In this document: one piece after another, positions 1 through 12,500 of the stretch | How the letters are laid out: each line of letters begins with the position of its first letter | How positions within the stretch are numbered: the stretch's first letter is position 1 | Assembly: GCA_022925895.1 (NCBI GenBank) | Contig: JAKSYS010000307.1 | Span: 1-64,000 of the forward strand | DNA: 64,000 nucleotides | Direction of reading: 5' to 3' | Source of the DNA: Fragilaria crotonensis | Taxonomy: Eukaryota; Bacillariophyta; Fragilariophyceae; Fragilariales; Fragilariaceae | Made by a program: the position numbers and the translations under genes | Notes under the pieces: model-generated | The model's input: only the letters and a program-made list of their open reading frames with translations | Told to the model about the DNA's origin: nothing | Databases searched by the model: none

Positions 1-1090
1 AGTGGCCGTTCTCTAGAGTTTCGTGGCTGAGAACAGAGCGCATCAAGTCCTCGCCATCCTCCTTGGAACCTGGTGGACCATATGGGTCACTAATGGGCAC
101 AATCTTGACGCGATTCTTCATACCCGGCGCGAGTCTATCGAGAAAGTCTCTGACACCAGCCATGCGTTCCGCAAGTGGCGGGATTAGATTGGCGAACTTT
201 TTGTTCTTGAGCATATCATCCACTGTTACCCCTACCAGAAGCTTTCCCGTTTGAGGCAAGACCGATGACACTGCCAAGGTCAAGAGCTTGCGATGGCCGT
301 AGTGCATGCCGTCAAAGGTGCCTCCGACGCATACTGTCTGATACAAAGATTTGGATACGATACGAGCGCCTCCTAAAAATAGGGAGGATCCATCATCGTC
401 GGACTTGGGGCTAATCTTGGTGGTTGGGCCATCTTCCAAGTTCTCATCGTCCATAAAGACAACGTGGTTTTCGATTTGAAACTCTACAGACGCACCCTTG
501 GGCCACGGTTCTACATGTAAGGCTTGTACAGGTGACAGACCACGGCCCTCCCGATCCGCATTGAGCGCCGCAACATGATCGTCCAGTCCACCAACACCTC
601 GCCCTAGTGTCCCGGCAAAGTCAAAGCCACGGCCGGATGCCGACTCAGAAAACCATCCACACAGACTGTCGTGCGAGCAGACCATGTCCAAATCCTCTCG
701 GTGATGAATCCATTGTTCCGGAGCGGCGTTTGGTAAATTCTGGGCGTATACTACCACATTCGAGACACCATCATCCAATCCACCAGAGCCCATATTGCAG
801 TCCCACAACATGGAATACACTTCACCAACGTATTTTCGAAGCGACGAGAGGGAATGATTGTCATCACGAGATCGCAAGACGACACTGAGCGTTCGAGTGT
901 TTTGCATTGCTTTCTCGAGAATGGCTTCATTGGCGATGCGATCGATCGATGTCGATGGCATGCGGAGAATGGCGAGGCCATGCTTGAATTTCGCAGCAAG
1001 TGATGATTGTTGTCTCCTCCGATCGTTATTTATCGTTGTTGTGATAAATCCATCGGCAGTCAGGCACGAACTGGTCGCGATTAACCACAT
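1..1090 (-). CDS. Phosphopantetheine adenylyltransferase-like protein (CoA synthesis), C-terminus outside window
   Basis: This would transfer AMP from ATP to 4'-phosphopantetheine, the penultimate step of coenzyme A synthesis. The frame is open without a stop from 1090 to the window edge (at least 363 codons). The nucleotidyltransferase signature GTFDGMHYGHRKLL (about residues 257-270) is the GTFDxxHxGH motif, followed by typical family sequence (LLVGVTVDDMLKNKK, then VKIVPISDPYGPP). About 255 residues precede the catalytic domain, as in eukaryotic and fungal PPATs with a long N-terminal region; they include an Asp/Glu-rich linker. I chose the ATG at 1088-1090 because similarity-like sequence (HGLAILRMPS) lies upstream of the next Met at 961. 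The first 260 bp upstream remain before a copia LTR begins, so most of the original promoter may be displaced. Whether a dephospho-CoA kinase domain follows (as in animal COASY) cannot be seen. Confidence 0.85.
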   Translation of the reverse strand, partial: MWLIATSSCLTADGFITTTINNDRRRQQSSLAAKFKHGLAILRMPSTSIDRIANEAILEKAMQNTRTLSVVLRSRDDNHSLSSLRKYVGEVYSMLWDCNMGSGGLDDGVSNVVVYAQNLPNAAPEQWIHHREDLDMVCSHDSLCGWFSESASGRGFDFAGTLGRGVGGLDDHVAALNADREGRGLSPVQALHVEPWPKGASVEFQIENHVVFMDDENLEDGPTTKISPKSDDDGSSLFLGGARIVSKSLYQTVCVGGTFDGMHYGHRKLLTLAVSSVLPQTGKLLVGVTVDDMLKNKKFANLIPPLAERMAGVRDFLDRLAPGMKNRVKIVPISDPYGPPGSKEDGEDLMRSVLSHETLENGH

Positions 1091-1350
1091 CGCCAAAGTC
1101 AACGTGGACTGTAAGAAAGGCATCATCATTGTACTTGGATACTTCGAAAACGAGTGGATAGAACCGTAGATTAAAGGTCCCACGCCAAAGGAGAATGACA
1201 GGGTTGATATCAGAGTAGGAGAAAAGTGCTACCGAAGTACAATCGCAGTTGACAACAATATCGAAACCGTTTTTGGTATTGAATCCGGTTGTGTGTCGTG
1301 TGTCGTGTGTCATCGCGTCACGCATCGGAGCATCTCTCGTCGGATTCTTG

Positions 1351-1523
1351 CGTTCAAATATAGACGGTACGGTACGAAATAATGTACGGTATGAGGAGCG
1401 AATGTATGAGGACATGTACGGGTAAGCACATTAATTTATCGTTTATCGTTTTACTACTTTATCGTTTCCGAATCTTCCCAAGGTACAGTAAGAGTTCTCC
1501 TCCATTGCGTACGGATTTAAACG
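1351..1523 (+). repeat. 5' LTR of the copia element
   Basis: A 173-bp direct repeat of 7801-7968. It starts CGTTCAAATA and ends TTTAAACG, so the tips are inverted (CGTT...AACG) instead of the usual TG...CA. The only difference from the 3' copy is an extra 5 bp near position 1485. Confidence 0.92.
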
Positions 1524-4500
1524 GTTTATCAGACCCACCACAAGATTGTGGATGACCGAGATGGGATCGGAATGCGTATTATTGACGTAACGTTTTGCAA
1601 TTGACTGCAATCGATCCCCATGTACATTGTGAACTTGAAATACCACGATTCTACGCAATCGTCCGTATAATGACCTACATACTGTGGCACGTTACGATAT
1701 ATGATACTCGGAAATTCGTTGCACGTAAGAATCTTCTCTGGCCGCAATGGTGGGCGTCAACGACCGGTATCCAGTTGCTCACGTTAATGTAATTGACCAC
1801 TGGTCACCGTGACGCGTTTTCCGCTGAGGTCGGGACTGATCACCCCGTACCGCCCGGATTGTGACCCACCTCACAACCTGCTCGTAGTAGCATGGACCGG
1901 ATACGAGTATAGCCCAGTTACACTAACATGGCATGCATGTCGCCCTCCCAAGATGGACGAAGCTCTTGACCCCGCGCCTCCTGTCGCCGAACCCGCTGTG
2001 GCTGCTGCACCCGTTCTTGAACTCGTCGTAGAGAATCCCGTCCACCGTGTCCTTCAGGTTTGCGGTATTGCGAGCAATGCGGCTCGTTTGACTTTCATCA
2101 ACATTGAAGGCTTGTCTGATATCGAAGCGTTTGGCGCCATGAGTGGCGATACTGACGTCACGGAAATGGCCAAGCGTATGGCCTCTAGGTCAAGCGCCGC
2201 TACTGGTAGGGTAATCCTTGGTACCATGCAGATCAAAAGATTGCAAGCGTTGGTCTATTGGGTGAAAGACAGTGCTAATCGTGGACTTGATATTGACCCG
2301 GATATGTGGACCCCAGAGGAAATGGCCAATGCGATGGACCGAAAAGAATCGGAGTACAATTACGGTAAGATTGACATTGACTTGATTGAACCTGGAAAGT
2401 GCCAGACAGACTTCGCCTGGGATAATTGGCAGATTGCTTTTGTGAATAAGTTGAGCGCCACAATGGGGGCAGCCAAGTTCCCGATCGATTACGTTGTTCG
2501 ACCCGAGATTGATGATGATTACGAGCCCATGGATGACGACGAGGAGAGGCGATACCAAATCCCTCTTGCAGGTGAGAACTTTAAGCGCGATAACAAACTT
2601 GTGTATACATTGTTGAAATCAGCCTGCATCAAGACCGATGCCTGGACCTGGATCCAATCCCATGACAGGACCTCGAACGGGAGGCAGGCCTGGCTAGCCT
2701 TGGTTGCACATTACGACGGAACAGGTGAGCTGAATAAACGTGTTGAAAGGGCAAAGGAGGAAATTTCCCGTCTCCACTACAAAGATGAGAAGGTCTTCCC
2801 TTTCGAACGTTTCGTAACCAAGTTGAAGGAGAATTTCTACATCTTGAGCAAGGATAAAAGTGAGGCTTTAACTGGTAAGCAACAGGTGGATTGTTTGATG
2901 CGCGGCATTCGGTCCTCCGATACCAGTATCACCTCTGCCAAGATCAACATTTTCCAGAGCTATCGGTCGAATTTTGATGGAGCTGTAACATTCATGTCCG
3001 GCCTTGTCGCAAACCTCCACGCATCTGCGCAACTCGACTATGCAAACAGGAACTCTGCAACGAATAAGAGACGTTACGTAAGTACCACGAATTCCAGTGG
3101 GCAAAGCGGGGGCCGCGGCCGCGCCCGTACGGGCGGTCGTTATGGTCAACGAGGTGGTCGGAACAGCGGTCGCGGCCGTGATAATCGCGGACGTGGTCGC
3201 GGTGAGTATCGTAAGACGTACGCAAACAATGTTGATATCACAGATCCACATCGCAACTTCTCCGCGGAGGAATGGGAGCGCCTTGGGACAATGCGATCCT
3301 ACGTCTTACAGCTTCGCGAAGGCGGAGGACGCAGCGGCAGGAATGGTGGCCGCGGTGACAATCGCACCGGGGATAACTCGTCGACAAACCGGAATTCGAG
3401 CAGCGTAACCTCCGCGAACAACAACAACAATGAGTCAAATGACAACGCAACGGCAAGTGGAAACTCTGTCGTCTCGAGATAACGGACCGCGGTTCTCAGA
3501 ATGGTCGCAGTTTTGGCCGCGGGGCCTACAACAACAATTCTAACTCCAACTGACACGCGGAAGCCAGTACTCGACGCACCGCCATGCCCATTATTTCGAG
3601 TGCGCGACGTGCTGGCGCCCGCCAAGTGTCTTCACCATCAACTACCCCAGGAACGATTGGCCACAACGAAATTGACAATCACGCCGATACCATATGCGCC
3701 GGCCTAACTGGCGCCTGCTCGAACTAACTGGCGAGTATTGTACCGTTGCACCCTTTTCATCTGACTATGCCCCAAAACAGGATATCCCGATTGCCAAATG
3801 TGCCACAACTTACACGTGTCCAACAAGTGGTGCATCTCTTATCCTCGTTGCCGACCAGGTCCTCTGGTTCGGCAATGACCTTCATTGTTCATTAATTAAC
3901 CCTCACCAGTTACGAGCGCACGGCCACGGAGTCTGCGATGACCCCTGGGATCCGCATCGCGAACTCGGCATTGATCTCGATCACTTCTTTATTCCTCTCC
4001 ACTCTCTTGGACCAAATTTGGTATTTGAATCACGCGTGCCAACTGACTGGGAAATGGAACATCTTGACATCGTTGAACTCACCTCTAACACCTGGAACCC
4101 CGTTGATATGCATCTCCTCACCCCGGCGGCTACCCAAACACCCCGTCGCTCTGTGCATACGACCATCACCTCGCCCGCTTCGCACCGTACTCTGTCCGAA
4201 TCTGGTACCATGCTGTCGACAATCTCTTGTGCTCTCGATCCTCGTCGCATCTCGTCTCTCTATGTACAGGCGATTACAGTGTATGCCGCACCTACGGGGA
4301 CGGTAAGTGGGATAGGCGCGACATTTTCAAGTGAACGACACTCGAGCATCACTGCAGAGAACCTGAGTCGCAAATGGAACATCGGAATTGACACAGCTAA
4401 GAAAACCCTGCAAGTCACAACGCAACGTGGAATTCGTACAGCCGTGCACCCGTTGCACAGACGCTACCGTGTTGATCACCTACATTTAAACCGTCGACGC

Positions 4501-7500
4501 CTTAATGGAAACTGGTTCACCGACACATTATTTTCAAAGGTAGTGTCAATTCAGGGTAACGTATGCGCTCAGGTGTTTACGAATGGTCAATTTACAACGG
4601 TTCACCCAATGGATTCCAAGTCCAAAGTTGCTCACGCATTGACGGAGTTTGCTGACGACGTTGGTATTCCCGATTCCTTACTTTCTGACGGTGCACCAGA
4701 AATGGTTGGACCTAAAACGGAATTCATGAAAGAAGTCCATCGTTTGAAGATTCGCTTGAGGCGATCCGAGGTTGGGCGATCCAATCAGAATTACGCTGCG
4801 AACGAGAAATCGGTGAATTGAAAAAGCGCTGGCGAAATCGTATGCTCAAACGTAAAGTACCTCCACGGTTATGGGACTATGGCCTCGTCTACGAATCTAA
4901 CATTCTCAACAGGATCCCACGCGGCCCGCATCAGAGGACTGGCATTGAACTTGTAACAGGAGAAACCCCAGACATCTCCGAATGGCTGGACTTCGAGTTT
5001 TACGATAGAGTATGGTTCTACGATCACAAGAAGATCGAAATTGACGGTTCTGGACGACGACTTGCACGTTGGCTTGGCGTAGCCCACCGCGTTGGCAGCG
5101 ACTTATGTTATTGGCTCCTCCTCGACACTGGTAAGATAATTGCACGTACTACGGTACAACATGTTGTTCGCGAGGATTATGTCAACGACGAAACCAGATT
5201 GCAAATCGAACATTTTGATCGTGACATTGAAGAACGATTATCGGACCGTGATTTTGTAATACATGAGACAAACGATTTTTATATTCAAGATGAGCTGGCC
5301 GACGTTGTTGATGCTCCCCAACCTGACGTCGATTATGATGACATGACAACACCTGCGCCAATGGAGGCCGATGATATAAACGACGAGATTATGGATAAGT
5401 ATTTGAATGCCGAATTGATCTTTGACGTCGGAACGGGGACTGAACGCAAAGGACGTGTTGTCAAACGTGCGAAAGGAACATCTGGCGAGCCGATCGGTCG
5501 AGCTCACGCTAACCCTCTGTTTGATACCCGCGAATACGTTGTCGAGTTTACGGATGGTTCCACTGAAAATTATTTCGCGAACGTGATCGCGGAATGCATG
5601 TATGCACAGGTGGACTCGGAAGGAAGACAGTTCCAATTATTACAGGAGATTACAGATCACAGGTCAGACAATTCTGCCATTCCCGTGGCGGATGGCTTCG
5701 TAATGAGTAGAAATGGGAATCGAGTTCCGAAAGTTACTACTCGCGGTTGGTCCCTTTTGGTTTCGTGGAAAGATGGATCGTCCGATTGGATACCGCTGAA
5801 AGATATCAAAGATTCGTACCCTGTGCAGATAGCTGAGTATGCTGTGACTAATAATATTGCTCACGAACCCGCCTTCAACTGGTGGGTCCCCACTGTCCTC
5901 CGTAAGAGGCACCGAATTGTCGCAAAGGTTAAGAGATATTGGAGAACAACACATAAGTTTGGTATTCGGCTGCCTAAGACCGTGGAAGAAGCACTTGCAA
6001 TTGATGATGAGAGTGGTACTGACTTTTGGCGTAAGGCATTAAGCAAAGAAATGGGTAAGGTTAAAGTTGCGTGGAAGCCGATCGATAACGTTTCGCCGGC
6101 ACAAGCGCGATCTGGTCAAGTTCCGAGTTTGATTGGTTTTCAGGAGATACGGTGCCATATTATATTTGATATAAAGATGGACTTCACGCGCAAAGCGCGA
6201 TTCGTTGCAGGTGGACACACCACGGACACACCGGGTTCGCTCACATACTCGAGCGTTGTCTCGCGAGACAGCGTGCGTTTGGCGTTTTTGATTGCCGGTC
6301 TAAACGACCTCGATGTCTTGGCCGGCGACGTTACCAATGCTTATCTTAATGCGAAGTGTCGCGAAAAGATATGGTTCGAAGGGGGAATTGAGACCGGCGA
6401 AGACCAAGGTAAAGTATTGATTGTTACTCGAGCACTCTACGGCCTGAAATCATCAGGTGCCGCATGGCGAGCTGATTTAGCCGCGACGCTGCGTGACTTG
6501 AATTTCATTTCTACCAGGGCAGATCCCGACGTGTGGATTCGGAGCGCCGGCACTCAACACTATGATATGATCCTTGTATACGTTGATGACATCCTAATCT
6601 TTGCGAAAGACCCGAAGGTAACTATGAACGACCTGGGAAAACTTTATGAATTAAAACCGGAGAGCGTGAAAGAACCCGATATTTACCTCGGTGCCAACAT
6701 GGAAAAGGTACAGCTGCCAAACGGTAAGGTGGAGTGGTCTATGGGGAGTAAAACATACGTGAAGAATGCTATCAAAGTGGTTGAAGCCCTTCTCCTCGAA
6801 GATGATCCGACGGCAACATTGAAGTCCACAGCGCGAAACCCATTCCCAAGTGGTTATAAGCCGGAACTGGATGTGACACCTGAATTGAACGATGAATTAG
6901 CCTCGCGTTTCTTGCAACTCGTTGGAATATTGCGTTGGGCAATTGAGCTCGGACGTATTGATATATTTGTTGAATTGTCACAACTCACAACATCAGGCAT
7001 TACCACGCAAAGGACACCTTGAAGCGATCTACCATATTTTTGCATATCTGAAGAAACATGAGAATGGTGCGCGCATTGTGTTTGACCCCAAAACCCCGAC
7101 TATCGACGAACGAGTGTTTAATTCTGACGCTGACTGGAGTGACTTTTACGGGGACGTTTGCGAAGAGATGCCACCGAACATGCCTGAACCGAAAGGAAAG
7201 AGTGTAAGTATATCATGCTTTGTTGATGCCAATCATGCTGGCAATGCGATCACACGGAGGTCCCATACGGGGATTATTATTTACGTCCAAAACGCCCCGA
7301 TACTCTGGTTTTCCAAACGACAAAATACTGTGGAGTCTTCAAGTTTTGGTAGCGAGTTTGTCGCGTTGCGAACGGCGAAGGATATGATTGTGGCGTTACG
7401 CTATAAACTCCGTATGTTTGGTGTTCCTATCGACGGACCGGCGAACGTCTTTTGTGATAATGGCGTTGTGAAAAATACGACTATTCCAGAGTCCATGTTG

Positions 7501-7800
7501 GCGAAGAAACATAATGCGATTAACTACCATGTGATTCGAGAGGCCGTTGCGGCAAAGATTCTACGTGTCGGGAAGGAGGACGGTATGACAAATCTTGCGG
7601 ACTTGTTTACTAAGGTATTGACAGCCGATCGGCGACGTGCACTTTGTCGACATATCATGTATTGATATACCCTAGGTTATTGGTTTTCGCACGAGCGATG
7701 CCTTTTACCTCCTGGCGCGGCGTTGTCCGTGGGTACATCTTGACCAGGTTCGCGGAAGGTTAAATCATTTACGCTGAGTACATAAACGATTTACGGGGAC

Positions 7801-7968
7801 CGTTCAAATATAGACGGTACGGTACGAAATAATGTACGGTATGAGGAGCGAATGTATGAGGACATGTACGGGTAAGCACATTAATTTATCGTTTATCGTT
7901 TTACTACTTTATCGTTTCCGAATCTTCCCAAGGTAAGAGTTCTCCTCCATTGCGTACGGATTTAAACG
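7801..7968 (+). repeat. 3' LTR of the copia element
   Basis: A 168-bp copy of the 5' LTR, identical except for a 5-bp shorter stretch. It is followed directly by CTTG, matching the four bases before the 5' LTR. Confidence 0.92.
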
Positions 7969-7981
7969 CTTGCTTGATCAA

Positions 7982-8228
7982 TTGCAGATAAGACACTAAG
8001 CCAATGCAACAGTAGACGAGTAAGCTACTCCTTTCTATTGCAGTACCCAAGTGTCTATCTAACATTCGTCGTTACGTAAATGACATACTGACGGCCCTAG
8101 GACATTCGACCGCAGCGCGGTCGAGGGCAAACAACTTGTTCCCTGATGGAAATCACTCACTTGTTTTGCAAATGAGCGATTTGAATACATCGGTGATGCG
8201 ATATCAGCCGATGTACTTTTTTTGCTAA
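7982..8228 (+). repeat. A1 terminal repeat of the YR retroelement
   Basis: A 247-bp sequence identical to A2 at 16749-16995. It contains an 8-bp-stem inverted repeat (TCGACCGC AGC GCGGTCGA) and a second one (ACATCGG...CCGATGT), which could be recombinase or structural sites. It begins only 9 bp past the target duplication of the neighbouring copia element. Confidence 0.9.
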
Positions 8229-9535
8229 TTTGATCACGACAATGAAGCGACACTACGCGTGTTGCTTACTATCTCTGATCTGCTTATGTTTGGAGCTCAA
8301 ATGAGCCCAACATTTATTTTGCAAACCATTGTGTCTATCAAAACCTGACCAATGGCGCGCTCCAGTTGTAAACAACAGTCGATGACTACTGCGACGCAGT
8401 AATCATCTGACTAATGATGCTTCGTTATCTTTCGATACGGCATTATAACAAAGTTATACCTGCATGGTACCCTTTTAATCACGGGCCCATCAGTTTTTCA
8501 GCAAACCATTGCGCTCATCAACATTTAGCCAATGACGCGCACATGACCGGTCAATGATCCCTGCCGAGCGGCAACTCATTTGACACTTAATGTACGAGAT
8601 CCTACGATCCAAACATTATCACTCTAAGAAACAAAAGACACAAAGGCCAAGTGACAACAGGTAACTCACGACACTTGCCAATCCCCAAAACCATATTCAC
8701 AATCATGACAACAAAGTAAAAAAAAAAAACCAAAATACTAATTCGACAAGCATGAATTCAAACCCCTAATCATCTCGCGTGCAAGGAGCGTCATTTAAAT
8801 AAAATTATCATCCCTTCATTCGTAACAATAATGCTTGTACAGTCACGAAGCGAGCAGCACAACATATTCATGTTACCCATCGTGAAACGTAACTCTGCAA
8901 TTCGAGAATTTTGTAATTTACTCAGCAAGACTAAAAACTCGACTACTCTCTGTACTCTTTCCGGACTTACAGCCCCAAAAAAGCTCAAATCAAAATTTAT
9001 CAAGCAGTCGGTCATAACACCCGAACGATGAAAAAATTGGTCTGTAACTGGCATAAATTTCACCGTATGACCGGTCTTTAGACCAGCCAGGCATTCATAG
9101 CCCGGTTTTTACCAACTACTCAAACTTCGTTCACACTTTTGCCTCGAATCACATTTCTAATTTACATGGCGTCAGGTGGCAAAAATTTATTTACCCTCTG
9201 GTTATTCTTTAAGTACCCTTCCACTAGCGTCCGGAAAATACAACCATACCCACTTGTCAAGACCACCTACATTTGGTTTAATTAGACAACCCCAATCAAA
9301 TAGTATCCGATCACCATGACTTTTTAGAAAATCTTACGGGCAGTCTTTTATCGACCATGCCAACAAACAAGTGTTACTCAAAGTGATATGAAGGGGGCAT
9401 GAACCAATATGTCATGGTACAAACGTACCAATCTACCAACTTCCAAGTGTTACTCACCTTCAAAAAGCAAATCCCAAAAGCTCACAATCCGTCGAATTTG
9501 TCGATAAGCTTTCAGTCAAACCAAACACCAGAACC
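8229..9535 (+). other. Untranslated leader of the YR retroelement, with a diverged internal repeat
   Basis: I see no convincing coding frame in this 1.3 kb. It holds two diverged copies of a block starting GCAAACCATTG (8321 and 8501, 180 bp apart), each followed by a CCAATG(G/A)CGCGC motif. There is also an A-rich run near 8720. It lies between A1 and the Gag-like region and is best read as the element's leader and promoter region. Confidence 0.5.
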
Positions 9536-12500
9536 ATGAACTTCGCTCCCGCCACTCGTGAACTCTCGTTCCGCGACCGTGCACTCCATGCCGCAGCTAT
9601 TGCTAAGCTATCCAGCTTCGCAGATGCGTATGAACCCAATCCCACCCACGTCAACCAAGTCAACGCCACATTCGCAAAAACGTGCTCTCCGCTAACTCGT
9701 TTCGCTACCTTGTGCGATACCAACGTTGTGAAGCAACTCGCATTCGTCATGCCAAACTTCTACATGCAAGTCATGTCATGCCCTTTCCAGCTCAAGGTCG
9801 AACAATGAGGAAGTATTCGCCGGCAGCCTAGGGATTCGATGGAAGTCTTTTGCCCTGTCACCATCAGGATGAAAGATGTGCGAGGCGACCTCTTCAGCAT
9901 TTGCGAAACTCGCGCAGAAGCAAATTCGCTCAACCTCCCAACATCGGAATCAAACCCACTTGAAGAGGAAGCCCCGCCTAACGAAGACGAATTTGTCGAA
10001 GTCGAAGTTGCGGGACCCGATCGTATTGGAATCGACCTCAACGTTGCGACAAAGGAACCATGCTTTGTAGCAATCCCAAAGGTCATCCCCGTTGCGGGGG
10101 GGGAGAAGGATTACTCCGAATTCAAAGAGTCCCTCATCATCACCCAAGCAATGCCATCCGTCCTCCCGGGAAGTATGCAAGCAGTCTGGTACGAAGCCAT
10201 GCGATATGGTATCCGCAAGCTTGACAATTTATCCTTGCAAGCAAAGGATGTCCTTTTCCGTTACGAAAACCTTGGGAAAGTCGAGTTTGAAACTACGAAT
10301 CGCGCCCCAGTATCACGATTCACTACCATCGTAACGTACTTAACACCAGAGGACCCGCTGTACCATGAAGTCATCAAACGAGTCCTTGGAGAAAAAGAGA
10401 AAGCAATGCTAACTTTTGGCGCAAAGATATTGGAGTCAACACCACTCGAGCCAGCACCTGCTACAACCAACGCGGGTACAACAAGTACAGCTGGGATGAC
10501 GGCATCGATACCATCCCCAGCAGACTCGGGCATTTCAGCGTTACTCGATGGGTTGGCAAAAGCCATATCTGACACATCATCCAAAACACTAACCGGGACC
10601 GAACGAGACAAAGCATCTGAAGCGGAAGATGCAAAACGATTCTACAGCATACTTTTTGGCTCGGTTCACCAAACTATCCAAGAAGACGGAACGTATATAC
10701 CAACGTTCGCTCAGGCAACCATCCACCCTCTGTTCATGCCAGTGTTGACAGCAAACAAAAATTCGAAAGCGACAAGAGCAATGCAGGAAGCTGTCGAGTC
10801 CATGGCAGCCGAACTGAGCCTCCAAGACGGATGCTTCGCTTCATCGAGCAATCTCGTTCCAAAGATGTTCGACCAACCCCTCACTGCAGCAATCCGTACA
10901 GGCCAATGGGAGAACCAACACACAGTACTAAACCCATGGTATAAAACCAACTTCGGCTTGCACCATCTGGCTCCACCCCGAACCAACAGTGCCACCTATA
11001 TCACTCGCCAGCAAGGTGAGCTGCAGCTAACCCAACAAGAACAAGTTGAAGAAGACCAGAGTCGGTACAACGCAAAAGCAACCGATCTCTATCATTTCGG
11101 ATACATGGGAACCATTTTCGAGATCCAGGAAATGGTTGGTAATTTGTTTGGATTGATGTGTACTATCATCGAATTCGAGGAAGCGAATCCACCCCTCATT
11201 TGGACAGAGGTCGCAAAATTCATGAAGATCTTGCGAACCAACGACGGCCGTCGATTCGCAGCTCGTCATCGTAACATCCCCGAGGTGATGTTTAACGTCG
11301 GTCAGGAAATCCAATCAATCATTGTGGGATACGTCTCCGAAGCAAGGAAAACTAATTACAAAGCGGCCATCAAAGCAGGTAACGACATTTCCCCGCTCAT
11401 CTTTGATATTGCACAACAGCAAGCAGCGGAACTGCGCAGCCGTTTCACCCTTGCAGTCTTGGCTGCGAATGCGGGCCACTACAAAGACGTATCAGCAATC
11501 TTCAAACTCTTTCAGCCAGAGCCGTCCAAGGAAGAACTGAATAGGAGAAAGAGAGAAGCAACGAACGAAGCGAACGGGAACGCCACAGCTCGAAACCGCC
11601 CATTCTCATCCAGCGGCAACCGCCCGACGGGATCCCCGAACCAACACGCAAGCACGGTCACGCCTAACGGCAGCCCAGCATCGGGACCAATCCCCAATCT
11701 GCCAGGAAAAACAGTGTTTGTGCACGCAAGCCCCGCGCCACAGAAGTTACCCCACCCGGGTGCGATCTTTCCTCACCCGACTCGAGAAAACAAGTTTACC
11801 ATCCTCTGTTGCCGAAGCGCTTATGATGGTCGTAGTTGCACGATACCAACTTGCGCCTTTTACCATTTTCCAAAACAATTGAATCAAGTCCCCCGCGACT
11901 TGAAAACCAAACTGAAAGAATGGGTAACCAACCACAACTTGGTTACATGGCATGCGGATGTAGCCAATTGGGCGAACCCACCAGGTAACGTTTCGTCTAC
12001 GAGATCGACTTCATCCGCGTCGAACCAGTAAAATCTAACCGATGTCATACACATTAGTCCCAGTGTTTTACCCAAATTTACAGCTCCAAATCCCTAAGAA
12101 GGCATTCCATTATTCATTGCCTGCAATCCGCGCCGTAGAGATAATATCGGAAAGGCAAGAACGATCCATGTCGCCAAGCATCCAGAATCTTATCAACCAA
12201 GCAAAAGGAATCGAATTATGTGTACAATCCAAGGCAACTTCGGAAAACAACACCAGCACCATGATCAGCGACATGACCGGGAGTACGGAATTAGAGGAAG
12301 CAATACCGTTGACATCGGAATACTTAAGCCGCATGACAAACCCAACCGCGACCCAGGACATTTCCATCGTAACCTCGCCCACATTATCAGACGACAATTG
12401 GAAAAAAGGAAAACTCACGTCAAAGCGGTTGGACAAGTTTGCTCAGATCGTCCTACCATCCAAGGTTCAAATTCAACTGGCGCAACCCTTTGGTAAGGAC

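Larger units (their letters stand above)
1351..7968 (+). mobile_element. Ty1/copia LTR retrotransposon (CoDi-like), young but with interrupted frames
   Basis: A 6.6-kb element is bounded by two direct LTRs and a 4-bp target duplication (CTTG at 1347-1350 and 7969-7972). Parts in order: 5' LTR; a possible primer-binding site just inside it resembling the half-tRNA-iMet type (GGTTTATCAGACC); a Gag-like region at about 1.8-3.5 kb ending in an Arg-Gly-rich tail instead of a zinc knuckle; then a Pol region at about 3.7-7.7 kb with protease, integrase, reverse transcriptase and RNase H in copia order. The reverse transcriptase shows TNAYLNA, ALYGLKSSGAAWR and YVDDILIF. The coding region is interrupted a few times (about two or three). 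The two LTRs are identical apart from a 5-bp length difference, so insertion looks recent. Family-level naming within CoDi is not certain. Confidence 0.93.
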
